Positions 33,910 to 48,116 of a DNA stretch of 64,000 bases are shown here, one piece after another. Under the pieces are notes generated by a model. It was not told the DNA's origin, searched no databases, and saw only the letters and a program-made list of their open reading frames with translations. The first letter of the stretch is position 1; every line of letters begins with the position of its first letter. The stretch is taken from contig VXAI01000021.1 in the NCBI GenBank assembly GCA_013399305.1, forward strand, positions 3,651,700-3,715,699, in the 5' to 3' direction. The position numbers were made by a program, and so were the translations under genes. Origin of the DNA: Rostratula benghalensis. Its lineage: Eukaryota; Chordata; Aves; Charadriiformes; Rostratulidae.

Positions 33910-36900
33910 CAGTAGGGGTATCTGACGTTAGAGTTCTGATTCATACTGAGGCTTCAAAGTGGATGTGGTTGGCTTCTGTAAGGTGCTTGCCCTTAGAATC
34001 ATAGAGGAAGAGAAGTTTGCAAAACACCTCTCAAAATGAGGCCACTTTTGACTCTACAATAGAAATTTAGGAGTCTTGCTTTAGTTGCTCCTGTTTCAGC
34101 TCCTTTACCAGCTTCGTTTTAGAAATAGCTACTTTATGTGCCAGTCTTACCATAGTATTAACTTTAATTCACCCCTCTCTTATAACAAACCTTATTACTT
34201 GTGGATTTTCAGAGGAACAGTCTGTAAATGGGGACCGTACCTGATTAGGTACCTGAAGCCATTTGTACGTAGGTTGTGCATTTTCAATGTAATGAAGATA
34301 ATGCTTTGATATAAGCACTGAAGAAACTAAATAATCAATTTAGTGTGCCAATACCATGAAAAATGTAGAAATAGCTGAACTGTAAATGTTGTAAACCTTT
34401 CAAAAGTTTGTCCAAAAATGACTGACTTTTTGTAAATCATATAAATCATGTTATTAATATTGAAAGTTTTCTTCCAATGTTTTTATTTTTTATCCTAGGC
34501 TTCCTTTACAAAATGTCAGCTACATACTGTTTTAGATTATGTTCATTTAGTTTTACACTTCCCTAGGATATGGAAGGCAAAAGACATTTTTACCACTTTA
34601 TCACTGTGGTTTTAGATAATTTGTCAAAGAGTACTAATTTATTCTAAAGTTCACAGAAACAATAAGAAGACACTTTTAAAAATTATATTTATTTTTGAAA
34701 ACTGTTTTCAGTACAGTGCACGTGGAAATGTAAGCAAAAAGTGAAATACAAATGTGGTTATCTAAATTGATTGGAATGATTCCAGTAACTCATTGGCATT
34801 TTTAACTTATGCAGAAAGAGAATAAAACGCATTCTGTTTGGTCAAACTATGCTTTCAAGATACATTTTTATCATGTCTAAATTATTTACCTGCCACTACT
34901 TTTACTTTAGCACTTTATAGATAAAGATTTTTGGCATACCCTGTAAACTTGAGCATACCACCCAGTTTGTGTCTCTATCAGATATTGTAACTGAGGAGAC
35001 TTTTTTTCCTGACCTAAAATGCTTGAGATCCTCCGCACCCTTGCCTCACCCAACATGGAAATATACTTACTAATTTATGTTCTGGGATTTTTAATATTAG
35101 CACATTAAGCTGTGAGGGGGGAGGAGTAAGGTGTGAAACAGTTTGAAGTTGCAGCTTAGTATTTTCAAATCGTGAGAAAGATTTTTAAACCTCTTAAGGA
35201 AGCACATGATGAAATAGTCTGTCAGAAGTGGCAGCAGGTGTGGCTCTGAAAAGAAACGCATTGTCCTAAAAAATTGTAGGAATGGGGGGCTCTGGGGATT
35301 GAGGCCCTGCATGGACTGCGGCTGCCTTGCTGCAAGAATGCAAGTAACTGCAGACACAACATGCCCCAAGATGAGCTTTGCACAATTAGGTGACAGCTGA
35401 TAAGCAGCTCGGTTTTTTTGAACAAAACTAAAAAGTTATTGTAGCAGGGGTATTTTGCACTTGTAGATAGCTGTACATTGTTCCATACTTTTGCTGTTTG
35501 CAATAACACATGTTGCTTTCTGATAACAAGTTACTGCTTTCAAGAGCAGGCCTTCTCTTTCTTGTGATATCAATAGGAAGGCACTGGACTGTTAGTACTA
35601 ATGGCTGTAACCTGTGTTATTTTGGGAAATAATGTTTTAGGCAAATGCAAATTTATTTTATCCTTTTGATTTCAATTTGATGTAATATCTGGGTTTGTTC
35701 AGCCTGAGATGGGGATGCACAGCCACAAAAGAAGGCATTGGAGAATTGTCTAGTTAGAAAAAGCTGGGGAGAAAAGCCAATTTACTCATTTGCATTCAGC
35801 CTAGAAGTATTTAGCATTGTTTATAAATAAATAAAATTAAAATTTAAGTTAAAAGTGTACGTATCTGGAAAGAAACAGAAATTATTAACCTTTTAATCTG
35901 AAATGGATGTTAAAAGTGTCTGGGTGATGTTCTTTTAAATACAGGCCTTGTTTAATTTGTATTGAAAGTTTTTAAGATAAATGATATATGTATATGAGAA
36001 ATCTAAGTGACAAAAATAAAATATACTTTCAGTAGATGCAAGATTATGTTATATTTACTTTAAACTGTAAAATTTTATGTCCATGCTGGTGCACTGATGA
36101 GAGCATGTATGTGTACATACATGTGTGTTGCAAGCAGAAGGGAACTGGTCACCCAGTTTGTCCTGAAGACTGTTGTGAAAGGATCTAATATGTTTTGACC
36201 TTTTTACACCATGTCTGAGTTACGACTCTACTTTAATTTACCATCAGGATTTGAACAAGGTGCATAACTACTTCTAGGTACCATGATTTGCTATTACATT
36301 AATGACAGGAATTACTAAAAAACGTTGCCGCCTTATTGACCATTTAAAGGTGCTTAATATTTCTAAGTGAACTCATGCTTTTAGGAGATTGGTCCAGAAA
36401 AACATTTTAAAATGCAGTTCAAAAGAATAGTGTGGAAATTTGCAAGTCAAACTATGATTTATAATACTATTTTTATAAGTAGTAACCGCAAAAATAATCA
36501 TGTTGCTGGAGCCAACAGTAGTATTTTGAAATGGTAAGATCTAATGTATGAGGTTATTGCATATGAATGGAGAGATATGTTATTGCAATGATATATTTTA
36601 TTACTTGCTTCTGTTTTTATTAAGGATAATGAAAACCTTCTGTTTGGCCCTGTGAACAAAACTAATGTGACCTTTCATGTGACCCACCTGTTGTGCTTTC
36701 ACAATCGATAATAGTTACCTCATGTTAGGGTGATCTGGAAAATAACAGTGTGCCAGCACTACAGAAAATAACATTTGTGTTTCTCTAGTTTGAATTTGTA
36801 TTTGCCTCAGATCTGAAATTAAGGAAAGTATAGGTTATCTAACAAAATGCTTAAAAGGCAAAATATTATTGTAAGAGCATTGTCTGTATTACTAGCAGAT

Positions 36901-37996
36901 ATGTTTTCAAAGGCATTCAGCTGCTAAATCATAGCTGTAGGTTTGCAGATTTGCCTGCAAGTTTGTGATTTTTACCAGTATCAAAGTTGGTGGGTAAGTC
37001 CAATTAGCTGTTTTGAAAATTAGGAGTGCACATAAATTTAAAAAGTCAGTATATATAGATGCAAGTTTCCCTACTTATTAATTTAAAAAAATATATATTT
37101 TGAATGGAAAATCTTAAAAGGCTGAATTATTTGTAGACATTATTCTTCTTCCAGTTGTATTTAGGTCTTGATTCTGGAAACAAACATTTAACATGAATAG
37201 CTCAATGCTGTTTTTCTAGGGATGCCTGGTAAATGTACTAGATTTGTATTGGTATGACGTATAGGTTATGGGCATAAGGATTTGCAGGATCAGGCCCCTA
37301 ATTTCAAAGAGGTTTTTACATGTGGATTTGAAGTACACGTTCTACTGCTGAATTTGCTCGACAGACCAGAAAGGCTCTTTCCCTTTGGAGCCCTTATGGT
37401 TTATCTTGTACAATGGCTTGCAAGCTAAGAAGGATTTACACGTTGGATCAATGATCCATGAAATAAGGGGGATTTCCACAATGTCTGTCAGTGACAAGTT
37501 ACAGTGTGGCCACACAGTATGCATTTTCAGAATTAATATGTGTTCAGAAATACATAATTATTATTATGTGATACTGCCTAATGGTTAGGGAAGTATATAA
37601 ATTATGTATTATGTGTATTAGAAGGGATTTCATAACTCCTCCATTTCTTTTGTTTAGATTGGAAAATGTGCATGTGTGTTCTGTATTCTGTGCTGATAGT
37701 CCATGTTGTTGTACATGCATCAACAAAAATTGGTCCCAGTTAAGGGTGTCTCAGTACTACCCTTCTCCTCAAGTCCTATGGATGAATTTTATTTGCGTCA
37801 AACCAAGTACATGTCCCAGGTACTGATGATCTGCAGTTGGCTGGAGTTACAGAGTGAGGTCAAATGTCCTTAAAGAAAAGTGTTCTCTCAGTAGCACCTT
37901 TGTGGTTAAGCCATGAGACTGTCAGTTTGAGTGCCTCCTGATGGCAACTGCTAAGTTATGACATAGGGAGAGAGGTATCCTACTAAGAAGGCAGTG

Positions 37997-38064
37997 CTTG
38001 ATCAAAAGCCCCTTTGAAGTCAATGGAAAGATTCCTATTGATTTAAGCTTTGGAACAAGCCCTT
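37997..38064. repeat. degenerate palindromic amniote repeat
   Basis: The left arm reads GATCAAAAGCCCCTTTGAAG then TCAATGGAA. The right arm reads TTCCTATTGATTTAAGCTTT then GGAACAAGCCC. The arms are imperfect reverse complements, and the whole matches an old repeat whose arms read CCCATTGACTTCAATGGGCT and GGATCAGGCC in reptile and bird genomes. It could fold as an imperfect hairpin. Confidence 0.45.
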
Positions 38065-39527
38065 CATTATGAAGTACTCAATCACACACTTGATAAGCTT
38101 CTTATTGCCTAATTAAGTACAATGGTAACTTTGGATATATGACCCTTATGTAGGTTGGACCCTTTATCTTCCAGAAGCTCCACAGTACAAACTGACCCAC
38201 TAGCAAGAGCAATGTCCTAGGTCCTTATCCTGTTTCCTCTTCTTGCCTTAAGGGTCTAACCCTAAGCTGCAGTTTTCAGCTCTTCTGCTTTTAGTCTGTC
38301 AGCTGGCTAGTAGCTTGTGTTCCCTATTGTCCTACTGTAACGAAGAGGACAGGGGTGTGCTGTTCAGTAAACCTTAAATCATGTCCATAAACCTGGCAAA
38401 GTTCTCAAGACCAGCAGTGTTGCCACACAGAAACTCTCTGTGTCTGCACCTGATCTTTCCAGTGTGCCCATTTCAATTATACCAACAAGAATACTTTGGT
38501 TTCAGTGAGACTTCCTCAGTACAGAGGAGGCTAAATAGTGCAAATAGTGCTGCCTGGAGTTGCATTGTCTTTTGTAAGGAGTCTCCATAGGAACATCATC
38601 CAGGGAGGTGAAATAAGCCTGTTGTGGTCTTCTCCTTCAATCCATTTGTTGGCTGCTTGGTATATCTAAGTGAGCCTTTGGGGAGTACATTGCTATGAAA
38701 AAAGAAAATACCATCAAAAAAGACAAATTATTCTTACAGAAGACACTTGAAAGAGTTCTACTACAATTTACCTCAAGAAATATATAAAGGATCACTGGGT
38801 ATTCTTTGGAAATAAGAGTGTTAACACTGAGATGAGCAAGTTATAGGTTGAAAAGACAGCTTATAGGGTGCCTCACACAGCTGTTTTAAGTCACCTGGAT
38901 TTTAGTATTTCTGGTTATTCTTTTGAGATTTCTCATAAAAAAAATATTTGATGTTGAGATAATTTAAGTCATGAACTGGCAGGCATGTCATACTACAAAA
39001 AACCAAATTCTGTAGTACAATATCTTGCACCTATTTTTCAGCAATGGTGTAGTTCTGTGACTTCTTGGTAGAATTTTCTAGGACTGCCTGAAGTAGTATT
39101 CTTAATCACACTATTAAGCAAGTATGAATTTAGAGACAGATTGGAAGAAGGAAACATATGAAACAATCCCTTCCATAAGTTTTTGATGGGCATCTATTTG
39201 ATTATGCTCTTTCTGTCGGTGAGGTTTGAGGTTAAGTCAGAAAAAACACAGAATGCAAGAGATTGGTATTGTGCTTTTAACCTCTTTCTTTGCTTTTTGT
39301 CACTACTTGTCTTATCAAAATCTAATTTAGATTCTGAGCTGCTTAGATTCTAAGCAATCTGTGGCAGGACTTAGGTCTTAAATTTTTAACAGACAAGCCA
39401 TTTTCACTCTGTCCTGTGTTTGGTTATTCAAGGTCAAGGCACCCAAAAAGTCCTCATTTTTAAATGGTGAATGGGCAGGGTTTTCTTACAGTCTGGTATT
39501 TAGAAGGTGTCTTTATACCACTAGTGG

Positions 39528-39587
39528 TTTGGGGTTTTTTTTGTTTTTGGTTTTTTTTTTTTTTTGGGTGTTTTTTTTTTTTCCCCC
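39528..39587 (+). repeat. T-rich low-complexity tract with G interruptions and C end
   Basis: About 60 nt of T runs split by GGGG, G, GG and GGGTG, ending in CCCCCC. Confidence 0.9.
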
Positions 39588-41712
39588 CACAATGCTAAAA
39601 AGACCTGTATCGTTTATTTATCTTTGAAGTACTCAGTCCATATTGAAGATAATTAGAGGAGACTGCAGATTGACATTTTCACTTACAACAGACAAGCAGC
39701 ATTAGGTTTTTTTGCTTTGAAAAATAGTACTAATATTTGGTTAAAAAAAACCCAGTGTTTTTCATATACTAGAAATATTTCTGTCAGCCATTCACCTAAA
39801 ATGCGTTATTCTCTTTCCAGATCTTTTCCCTGTTGTGTCCTTATTGCAGCAATCATCAAAACTATTTGAAGAGTTTAATTTAGACTGAAATGATTCTCCA
39901 TAGAATAAACAGAATATCTCACCTGTGAAGGATGATTGCATCTTCTAAATTTGTTTAGAAAGGAAGGACCTTCATAATTCACAAGTGTTCTAGTTGCAGT
40001 TTTTATGGTGGAGAAATCTTACATACTTTAGGTCTGAAAATAAAGCACTGCTATATCTGAGTGCTATTAGCAATTTAATCTTTCATATCGGCACCAAAAG
40101 GGTAAGGATCAGTGTTCTGATTTGAGCTATCACCAGGCCATATATTACTATTCTTTTACTGTGAAAATACTTTTTTCTGGTTATTTTAGTACTCATGAAG
40201 TGCTGTGTTAAATAAGGGCATTTCAGATGTCCATAGCAAATTACACATTAAAAGGCAGTTGTGGTACAGATACAGGTAAGACTAGACAAAACCAGGGATA
40301 CCTTGTGAAAGTATTAGCTTAAAGTTCTGATGCATCTTCCGTGTGTGGTTGCTTTCCATCCACTTTTTGCATACAGCTGAGGCTACTGACTTGCTGTTTG
40401 AGCTACTACGTTTTGGTGAGTAGTTCATTCAGGTATGTCACTTGCACAAGGCTAATTGAATGCATTTAAGGATGGAGAGTCAAATTCTTCACCTGCACAG
40501 ATTTTCACTCTCCCCAGCAGCAACGCTGGCATAGATTTGCTTTGCAAATAAGAGTAGGCTTGCCAGGAACTGTGCAAATTAATTTCCATGGCATTTATGT
40601 CAAGAACAGAATCAGAGGGGATGCACTGTGTACATCTCAACTGTCTCTTGCAGCCCATACAGAAAGTGTATGGCTTTGCTAGCTACCAAAGCTTTAGGTC
40701 CTCAGTGATGGCCTCTTAGCAGGTTTGTTGCCCTACCAGCCCTACTACTCCTCCAGACCATCTCAAACTGTGTAGCACACACAAACAGCTAATCCATTTA
40801 TGCAGGAGCATCTTGCTAGTCCAGATTTCCAGTAGGAACAGGGTCTTTCAATAAGATTTCAATTGTCAGATTTGATAAAAACCCCAAATTCTCTCCTCTG
40901 TAATTAAACAGATATTTAGATGTCTTATTCCATATACATGCATCTATGAAAAGGTATGTTTCAGTTATTTTACATCTTCCTGAGTTTGTAAGTTTCCATG
41001 CATTTTTTTAGAGGGTGAAAAGCTTTGCTAAGGGCCTGAAACAGGCCAAACATGCTATTGTTGCTATTCTTAGGCCTTTTACATAACCCAGATATTTTCT
41101 TTATTGACAGTTATATATTTTTGCTCTCTTTATAATAGGCTTTATTTTTCTCTCTTTAAAGCTATAATAAGGTTGCATACTTGAATTAGTTTGCTATTGG
41201 TTGATTGGTCCTTTTACCTATGACCTAACTTGCAAGTGCAAGGAATTTTTTCAGGATGTCACCTGCAGCTCATAAGATATGATATATCAAGGTTTTCAAT
41301 GTAAAATTAGTCATGTGTGCTTTTGTTTTTTGGGTTAAGCTTGAGACTCTCGGAACAAGTTTTTGTCAGCATCTTCAGGAAAATGATGGTCATCTCAAGG
41401 TGGAGTCTTACAAAAGTCTTATAAAATGATTTGCTACTTGAAGAGCAGATTTACTTTACGTACTTTTAAATACCTGCTGCGGCTTGGTAGAGTTGTGCAT
41501 ATTCTTATTTCATCTTTTACACATTCAGGGTTCTCTATGTCCCTGCTTCTCTGCATTGTCTTCTGCCTTTTCATAGAAACAGACTTCTGTTCATCCTGTC
41601 ATATTCATTCTGCATTAAAAACAGTATCCCAAAGTTGAAGTGCAGTTTTGAATGAAGTAGTCTGGCCAAAAATATATTTGTATGACAGTATTTTCTGTTC
41701 ATAAAAAGGGGG

Positions 41713-41725
41713 AAAAAAAAAAAAA
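41713..41725 (+). repeat. poly-A tract
   Basis: 13 consecutive A after a run of five G. Confidence 0.9.
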
Positions 41726-43496
41726 GACTGAGGTGATAGATACCCTTAGGATTCTAAAAATTGAAGAAAGGTGAAGTCACGTTCTCATTTTTCTTTACTA
41801 TCTCTCAATTCAGGAGTGTTTTGTATGTATCTGGGTAGTTGTGAATGTAAATATATGCATACGTGTTTGTGAAAACATATTTTATAATTTTATGTTATAT
41901 AGTATGTTAACTGAAATAATACACCCAAAAGCAGTTGGTCTGTCATAGATGGCATAGCTCAGCTTTTATGTCCTCTGTTCATCAAAAGGACTGATGAAAA
42001 TTTCATTCTAACTCACAGACAAGTAGCTAGAAAAATAAACTAAAGACTGCTGATGCCAGAGCATGAGCAATACAGTAATTTGATAAGACAAATATTGCTG
42101 GCTGTAACTTCATCGTATACGGATCAATTGGTATCTAGATTACTTTATCATGTGACTGACTTGCAGTTCTAAATTAAAAGAAAATATCTACACAGAGTTT
42201 AGTGAAAAATAGCATATTTAGTTCAGTGTAGGTGTTTGCAGCCACACAGCGATGGATGTGCTTCCTAAGAATATGAGAAGTTGAGAAACACATATTAGAA
42301 TAGGGTAAATAGAGTTTGTTATTGGCAGACTTCAAGTTTTTTTATTTGAGGTTTAGAAAAGGTGTTATCTCATATGATTTTGTATTATAATTACAATAAG
42401 GAGGAGCTTCAGATGCATTCAGAATTAAACAGAATGGAAGAATTTTTGACCAGATCATGAAAAAAGTTATCCTTCTGGGCTAAGCTGTTAAAGATTAATT
42501 TCCTTATATTTTCCTTCTTTTTCCTCTTTGCTCCTTCCCTGCTCCTTGCCATTAAATGGCAGGATTGTTTTAATTGTTTAATTGAGAGGGGATTGTGGAC
42601 ATTTCTGGAGCGTCAGCTTCTGTACCTAAGCCTTGCTGGCTTACTGAGCTTTTCCAGTTCACTGATGCAAGTGCAGACATCGAATGGTTCATATACAACT
42701 CTAATTCCAACTTATTTGGCAGTTATTTCTTGAATGACCTAATTTCACGTGTGATTAGATTTTAATTCTTAGATCAAAGCACAGCATAAACCTTATGTAT
42801 TATATTACTATAGAAGTACGTAGGATACGATTAACTCAAAGTGTGAGTTCTGTTTTCTCTCGTATGCCAGTGTGCAACCGCTGTGGCTTCTGTGGGAACT
42901 CCTAGTTTGCAGCTGAAGGCAGAATTCATCCTGAAGCTACACAAAAAAAAAAAAAAAGGTGAAGACTTTTGGGAAGTGACAAGAATAACATTGCCAGATA
43001 TATAACTATAGCAAGGCATAACAAGAAAATTATGTTTCTGTGAAAAGCAGACTGCTGTTATTTCTGGTGTGATCCTGGTTTTTGATTCACAGTCATAAAG
43101 GCCAAAACATATAGAAATGCATATATTTTTGCCTGGGGAGGACTTGGGAAATCTCTGCTGGGTCCTGATCCCATGTGGAGGGTAAGAATATGCCCAGATA
43201 ATCTATCTTGCTCTGTTTATATCCACCAACTTTTCCTTGCTTTTGTTAGAGCACTATTACATTAAAAAACCTATGCACTGGACTCATGACTAGATCATGT
43301 GCTTCGCAAAAACTGTCCTTTTTTCAGAGCTGGCAACTCAGTCTTAATATGCTTGAGGAATTTAGGTCTGCTACTACTCTCATGTCATTGCTTGTACAGA
43401 AATTGCATCAAAAATATGCCAGAATGCATCACTTTTATCAATGGTAAACTGCTAGTCTTATTAGAAAAGGTGAAGCAAGCACCTATCATATAGGGA

Positions 43497-43523
43497 TTTC
43501 TTTTTCTTTTTTTTTTTTTTTTT
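43497..43523 (+). repeat. T-rich tract
   Basis: T run with two C interruptions, 27 nt. Confidence 0.9.
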
Positions 43524-45178
43524 AATGAGATGGTTATGTTAGGATGTCTCTTTTTAAATATAGACATTAGACTTAATTACTTTGTCTCAGAGACAGTTCA
43601 CTGTTTCTGTGAAGTTAAGATGTAGAAAAACTGAAGTAACACAGTAGTGAATCTGCTCCATTGTGTTTGGCCTTTTCAGATGCTGTGAAATTTAAACCAA
43701 AATGCTAATTCCACTGGCCTGAAAGCATCAACATCTTTCCCTGTGAAAGGTTTTCTGACATTATAGCAGTTGCTAAAGGTTCTAAGGTGTAAGCTGAATT
43801 ATTTCTCTCTTAAGTTTTATGGATTTTGATTTGCTTTGCATGTCACTGTGATGACAGTGCTTGAAATAATGGAGACACCCCATAATACTTTGGTGAGGTG
43901 ACAGTAATCTGATTATACTCCCTGAAAGTAAATACTTTTGTTCTTTTAACTTCTTGGTAGACACTAAAAAAAGTCATGCTGATGCTAAAAAAATATGAGT
44001 ATATGACTTGCTACTTGCTATAATATTGTTAGCTATGATAAAGTTAAAGGGACACCCCCCCCCCACTTGTTTATTAAATCTTTTGTTAGGAAGTCTGCTC
44101 TGAGATCCTGTATAAAAATAAGGGTGTAATGTACAGTTTGTTTTTGCCAACAGATGAGATATATACTCTTTGGAGTGTCACCAATGAGAATGACACTTTA
44201 TGTAGTCAAATGTTTATTCACTTGCTCATATATTACATTTTGTGTGTCTGATGGCTTGTCTAATAAGGATAAACATGTTTGTGATTCCTCAGATGGCCAA
44301 ATGCACTCATAGATCTCTTCACCAAATTGACTGTTTCTAATATTTCACTTTCATTAGTTCCACTGCCTTTTACTATTGTGCAGATATATTTTTCTATGAT
44401 TGCATACTTTATCCATCTCTTCTTTGCATCTCACTATTATAACTTCATTAGGCTTGTTTCTTCAGAATGTCATTTTGTTGAGGCACTAACTTTGCAAAGT
44501 CACTTGAATAATAGCTTGTTTGATTTGCGTCCAAATTGCTTACAGAACTTTCTTATAATTTTTTTTTTTTTTTGGTAAAATTTTGTTCATTTCTCCATGT
44601 CTACAATTGTCTAATCTGTTATTCTTTCATTGTTCAAGTCCAAATACTGATCCAAAATTTTGAGGGGTGCAAATCCATTCCCTGGTTAGGTTGTTTTGAT
44701 TTGGAAACCTGTGTTCCCTAGCTTATATATTATTGTGGTACTTTAAAGGTTTTCATGCTATGTGGAATGCAGCAGATTTATTATTTGCTGTGGAACTTGT
44801 AGATGTCATTTGGGATATATTTTCTATGCTGCACTATTTTGTTAAATATTTGCCTGTTGCTTTTTAATATATTTTTACTAATTTTGACATCAACTGGACT
44901 AATACTATGTATATTCAATAAGCATAAGTCTTTGAGAAAAGCATTTTTTTTCTGGTTAGGGTGCTATATAAATTAAATTCCTTATATTATGTGTTTCAAT
45001 AGATTTGCATAATTTTATTTCCTTGAATATGGGATACTTGTAGGTGAAAAATACTAAATGTAAACCTATCCTCAGGATTCGCACAGCTAACTGAAATGTC
45101 TAGATTTGGGGTCATCACTCTAATTGAGCCCTCTGATTTTTTTGTGTGCTGTTTTACTGTTTTGAGAAAGCTGAGAAT

Positions 45179-45218
45179 AACATTACATAGAAACATTACA
45201 TAATAACATTACATAGAA
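45179..45218 (+). repeat. short tandem repeat, AACATTACATA-based
   Basis: Three imperfect copies of AACATTACATA with variable AGA/AT spacers. Confidence 0.85.
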
Positions 45219-46654
45219 ATTTTCACCTTTTGCCACAAATCTTACTGGCAGAAATGAGTAAAATAAGTGAATTAAAGACAATCTGCAAGAGAGACTTATT
45301 AATGCTCTTTAATTTATGTTCAATGTTCTCATGTTTTTTTAAAATGTAGATCTTGAAAACCAAGAGTCAAAAAGAAGTCTCATGTCATTCAAGAGTATTC
45401 CATACTCCTATTCCTGTCTTCTCCCTTTGTTTTTCAGACTTTCCTGCATTTTTAGTTGTTCTTATATGATTACTGCATGTGCAGGCACTGAAAAAAAATA
45501 TGGTGGGAAAGTCTGGTGCAAAACATTCTCAATATTCTTCTTCTTCAGAGTGTTATTATGCAATGGCTTTGTTTTCTTTTGCTTCTAGTAGTTTGATTTC
45601 TAGTGGATCATTAGTTTATTTCAGAGCCAGACATCTTAAATGAAACTGAATCTCAAACTAAGGCAATTCACTTTGTCATTATCCATTAGATAATGCTCTG
45701 AATCATCAACATATAGAGGAAACATAAAGTAGCAAAACTGGTAAGAGATATCTTGCATGTGAAGATGAGGACTTTCACTGAAGGTGAAGACATATCTTCT
45801 TTCTACTTTTGTACAACTTCCTAGGATAGAAGTCAAAATTCTGGTGTGTTGAAATTTCCTTTCGAGGCTGTGCTTTGGCAAGATGCTCTCTTGTTGCTTA
45901 TAAAATGACTAAAGTGTCTACCAAATGCAAGTGCCAAGTCAAAATATGTTCTGTATTTTGGTAATTGTGCAGAAAGAACACCAGATGGTTCTGATGATGA
46001 AGTGCTTTGGGTGGGATCACCAAGTTTTAATGAATGGCAAACTCTGAAGACTTAATTACCAACCTCTCTAGCAACATACTTTTTATCAGTGAACAAGTTA
46101 TTTTCAGGCACAGAAAAGAACAAACCATATATTTCTTTACATTTAGCTGAATAAACCCCACTTAACTTCTCTGTAAGAGTATCTGAAATTCAGAATATTT
46201 GAGCCTAATAGAAAAGGTGCCAAATGATGTTTCCAAAGTGGAAAAACTGTATTATGAACAGTACTGCTTTTGTTCGAGTAGCTTGATATTTTCCCAGCAT
46301 GCTCATTTTTCACAGTGTGCTGTTAATATGTCCTACATCTTTGATTCAGGTGTATAACAATGATGTTTATTTTTCATGTCTAGTCTGAGATGACTCAAGA
46401 ATGGTCTTTTCTCTTAGAAAATTTTTTCATTGGAGGAATTTGGATAGGCCATATTTAGACAGTAAAGAAAGAGGAATTAAATAGCGGGTCACACGGCACT
46501 TTTTATAAGTCCTACAGTGTTGCTTGATTTCATATGAAAACTAACTCCTTACAAGTTTGAAATGTTAAGCGATTTGCCTCTGCAATGTTAAAATTTGACT
46601 AGAAATGTTAATACCTTCCAGCTAGGCCTGACAACAGGACAGTAGTAATTTGTG

Positions 46655-46833
46655 TGACAGAGCACTGGAACAGGCTGCCCAGGGAGGTTGTGGAGTCCCC
46701 TTCTCTGGAAATTTTCAAGACCCACCTGGATGCCGTCCTGAGTGATGTGCTCTGGGCAATCCTGCTTTAGCAGGGGAGTTGGACTAGATGATCTCCAGAG
46801 GTCCCTTCCAACTCTGACAATTCTGTGATTCCA
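46655..46833 (+). mobile_element. CR1 LINE 3'-end fragment, plus strand
   Basis: About 180 bp: the last codons of CR1 ORF2 (GCACTGGAACAGGCTGCCCA onward), a short 3'UTR with GGACTAGATGATCTCCAGAG and GTCCCTTCCAAC, and the tail ATTCTGTGATTC. The C-terminal codons and 3'UTR differ from the copies at 27 kb and 57 kb, so this belongs to another CR1 subfamily. Confidence 0.95.
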
Positions 46834-46929
46834 TGTGCTGTAATCACAGAGAACATTGTGTGCATTTGAATGGTGTTCTGCATATGATTTTTTTTTCTTG
46901 CATTTGTATGATATGTTTGCAAAGTCCTT

Positions 46930-46975
46930 GTGATGTTAGAGAATCTAGTGATGTTAGAGAATCTAGTGATGTCAG
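46930..46975 (+). repeat. 18-bp tandem repeat, 2.5 copies
   Basis: GTGATGTTAGAGAATCTA is repeated twice without change, followed by a partial GTGATGTCAG. Perfect identity suggests a recent duplication. Confidence 0.95.
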
Positions 46976-48078
46976 TATTTGCTTCCAGATTTTACAGAAG
47001 GATACTATTACCCTTGTCTAAACTCTAGTTGTTATTGTCATGGAGATCATTGCAAGTTGCACCATTGATGGCAGTGTAATTGTAGGGCCAGCTTGTTGAA
47101 ATACCTCTTGGATGTGGCCTAGTTGAGATAATGAGGCCAATTATAGCCATCACTTACCTCATGCAAGTTCTTTGGCTTCTGCAGCATTGGACTGGTGCAA
47201 CTGTGAAAAGCTGTGAAATTTGAGTTTTATAAAATACAAGAATCTTGCTTCTTATGTTGCTATATAACAGTGAACAAAATCAGAAGGGCCTAATTGGTTA
47301 TGTTTTTAGTCCCTCTTATTATGTCTGCAGGAGCCAGGTTTAAATATTGTTGGGACTTGCTGTAGAACACAGCTGCTTCTCCAGGTAGGGAGCTATATCA
47401 AGAAGAGTATCATATGTGGCTGGTGGGAGACTCTCTTGTTGGCATTGAGCCACTTTGTAAATTTTTTTATATAATTATGTCTTAATTTTTGTACATGTAC
47501 TTAAGCAATTTGTGATTAGTTAATCTTAAAATCAGAGTCAGCACACTTACAGAGCGGGTTCATCTGACTTCTAAGAGTAATGTCTGTTTTTATTCTTGTA
47601 ACTTTTAAAATGTTTTAATAGTATTTTTACTGGTTTATGCAAAGCTCTACATGACTTACACTGGGATTCTTCTCTCTGATCTTATTTAGTAGAATTTCAA
47701 GGATTTTCAAGGAGGTGACTTGCTGTTAAGGTGTTGCTTAATTGCACAAATGACCACAGTACAGGGTGTCAGTATTAGAAATGTGTGTTGATTGATCTAG
47801 CTCCTAGATCCTCAAATTATGACTTGAAAGTTCCACAAGCTTTATGTTAGTACTTTATACGAAGGGAAATATCATCCAACTGTAGTATTTTTAAATATTT
47901 ATTTTCTTGTAAGATACTTTAAAGTTTCATCTGGAAACTTTATATAAGTGTACGATATATTCTTTTGGTGATTAATAATTGTAGTGTTTGACTTCATAGT
48001 GATTTAATTGGTATTTATAATTCAACAAAGTTCTGAAAATTTCCAAGCAATTAATTACCTCATTGAAATGACAGAATA

Positions 48079-48116
48079 CTGGGCAAAATCCTAGATCCAT
48101 TAAAATCATTGTTCTG
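48079..48116. repeat. possible old amniote repeat fragment
   Basis: CTGGGCAAAATCCTAGATCC then ATTAAAATCATTG resembles the start of an old palindromic repeat (GGCAAAATCCTGG...CCATTGAAATCAATGG) in reptile and bird genomes. Only one arm and the centre remain. Confidence 0.3.

Larger units (their letters stand above)
27805..46654. other. AT-rich noncoding stretch
   Basis: Nearly 19 kb with no believable coding exon. It contains a CR1 tail fragment at 31071-31130, T- and A-rich tracts (33887, 39528, 41713, 43497), an old palindromic repeat at 37997, a tandem repeat at 45179, and otherwise unique sequence. It has the texture of a long intron or gene desert. Confidence 0.6.

Noticed and set aside
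33995..34012. AGAATCATAGAGGAAGAG resembling a CR1 3' tail in reverse
   Set aside because: No CR1 sequence follows it, so similarity is limited to a few bases.
36104..36123. Near-palindrome CATGTATGTGTACATACATG
   Set aside because: Central mismatch and an alternating purine/pyrimidine simple-sequence nature; no further structure around it.
40215..40275. Strong donor ATACAG|GTAAGA at 40276
   Set aside because: No acceptable acceptor upstream; treated as an isolated match.
43093..43181. Possible 89-nt exon between a TTTGATTCACAG acceptor and a GAGG|GTAAGA donor
   Set aside because: Weak pyrimidine tract, no open frame of interest and no conserved look. Such pairs occur by chance in 64 kb.
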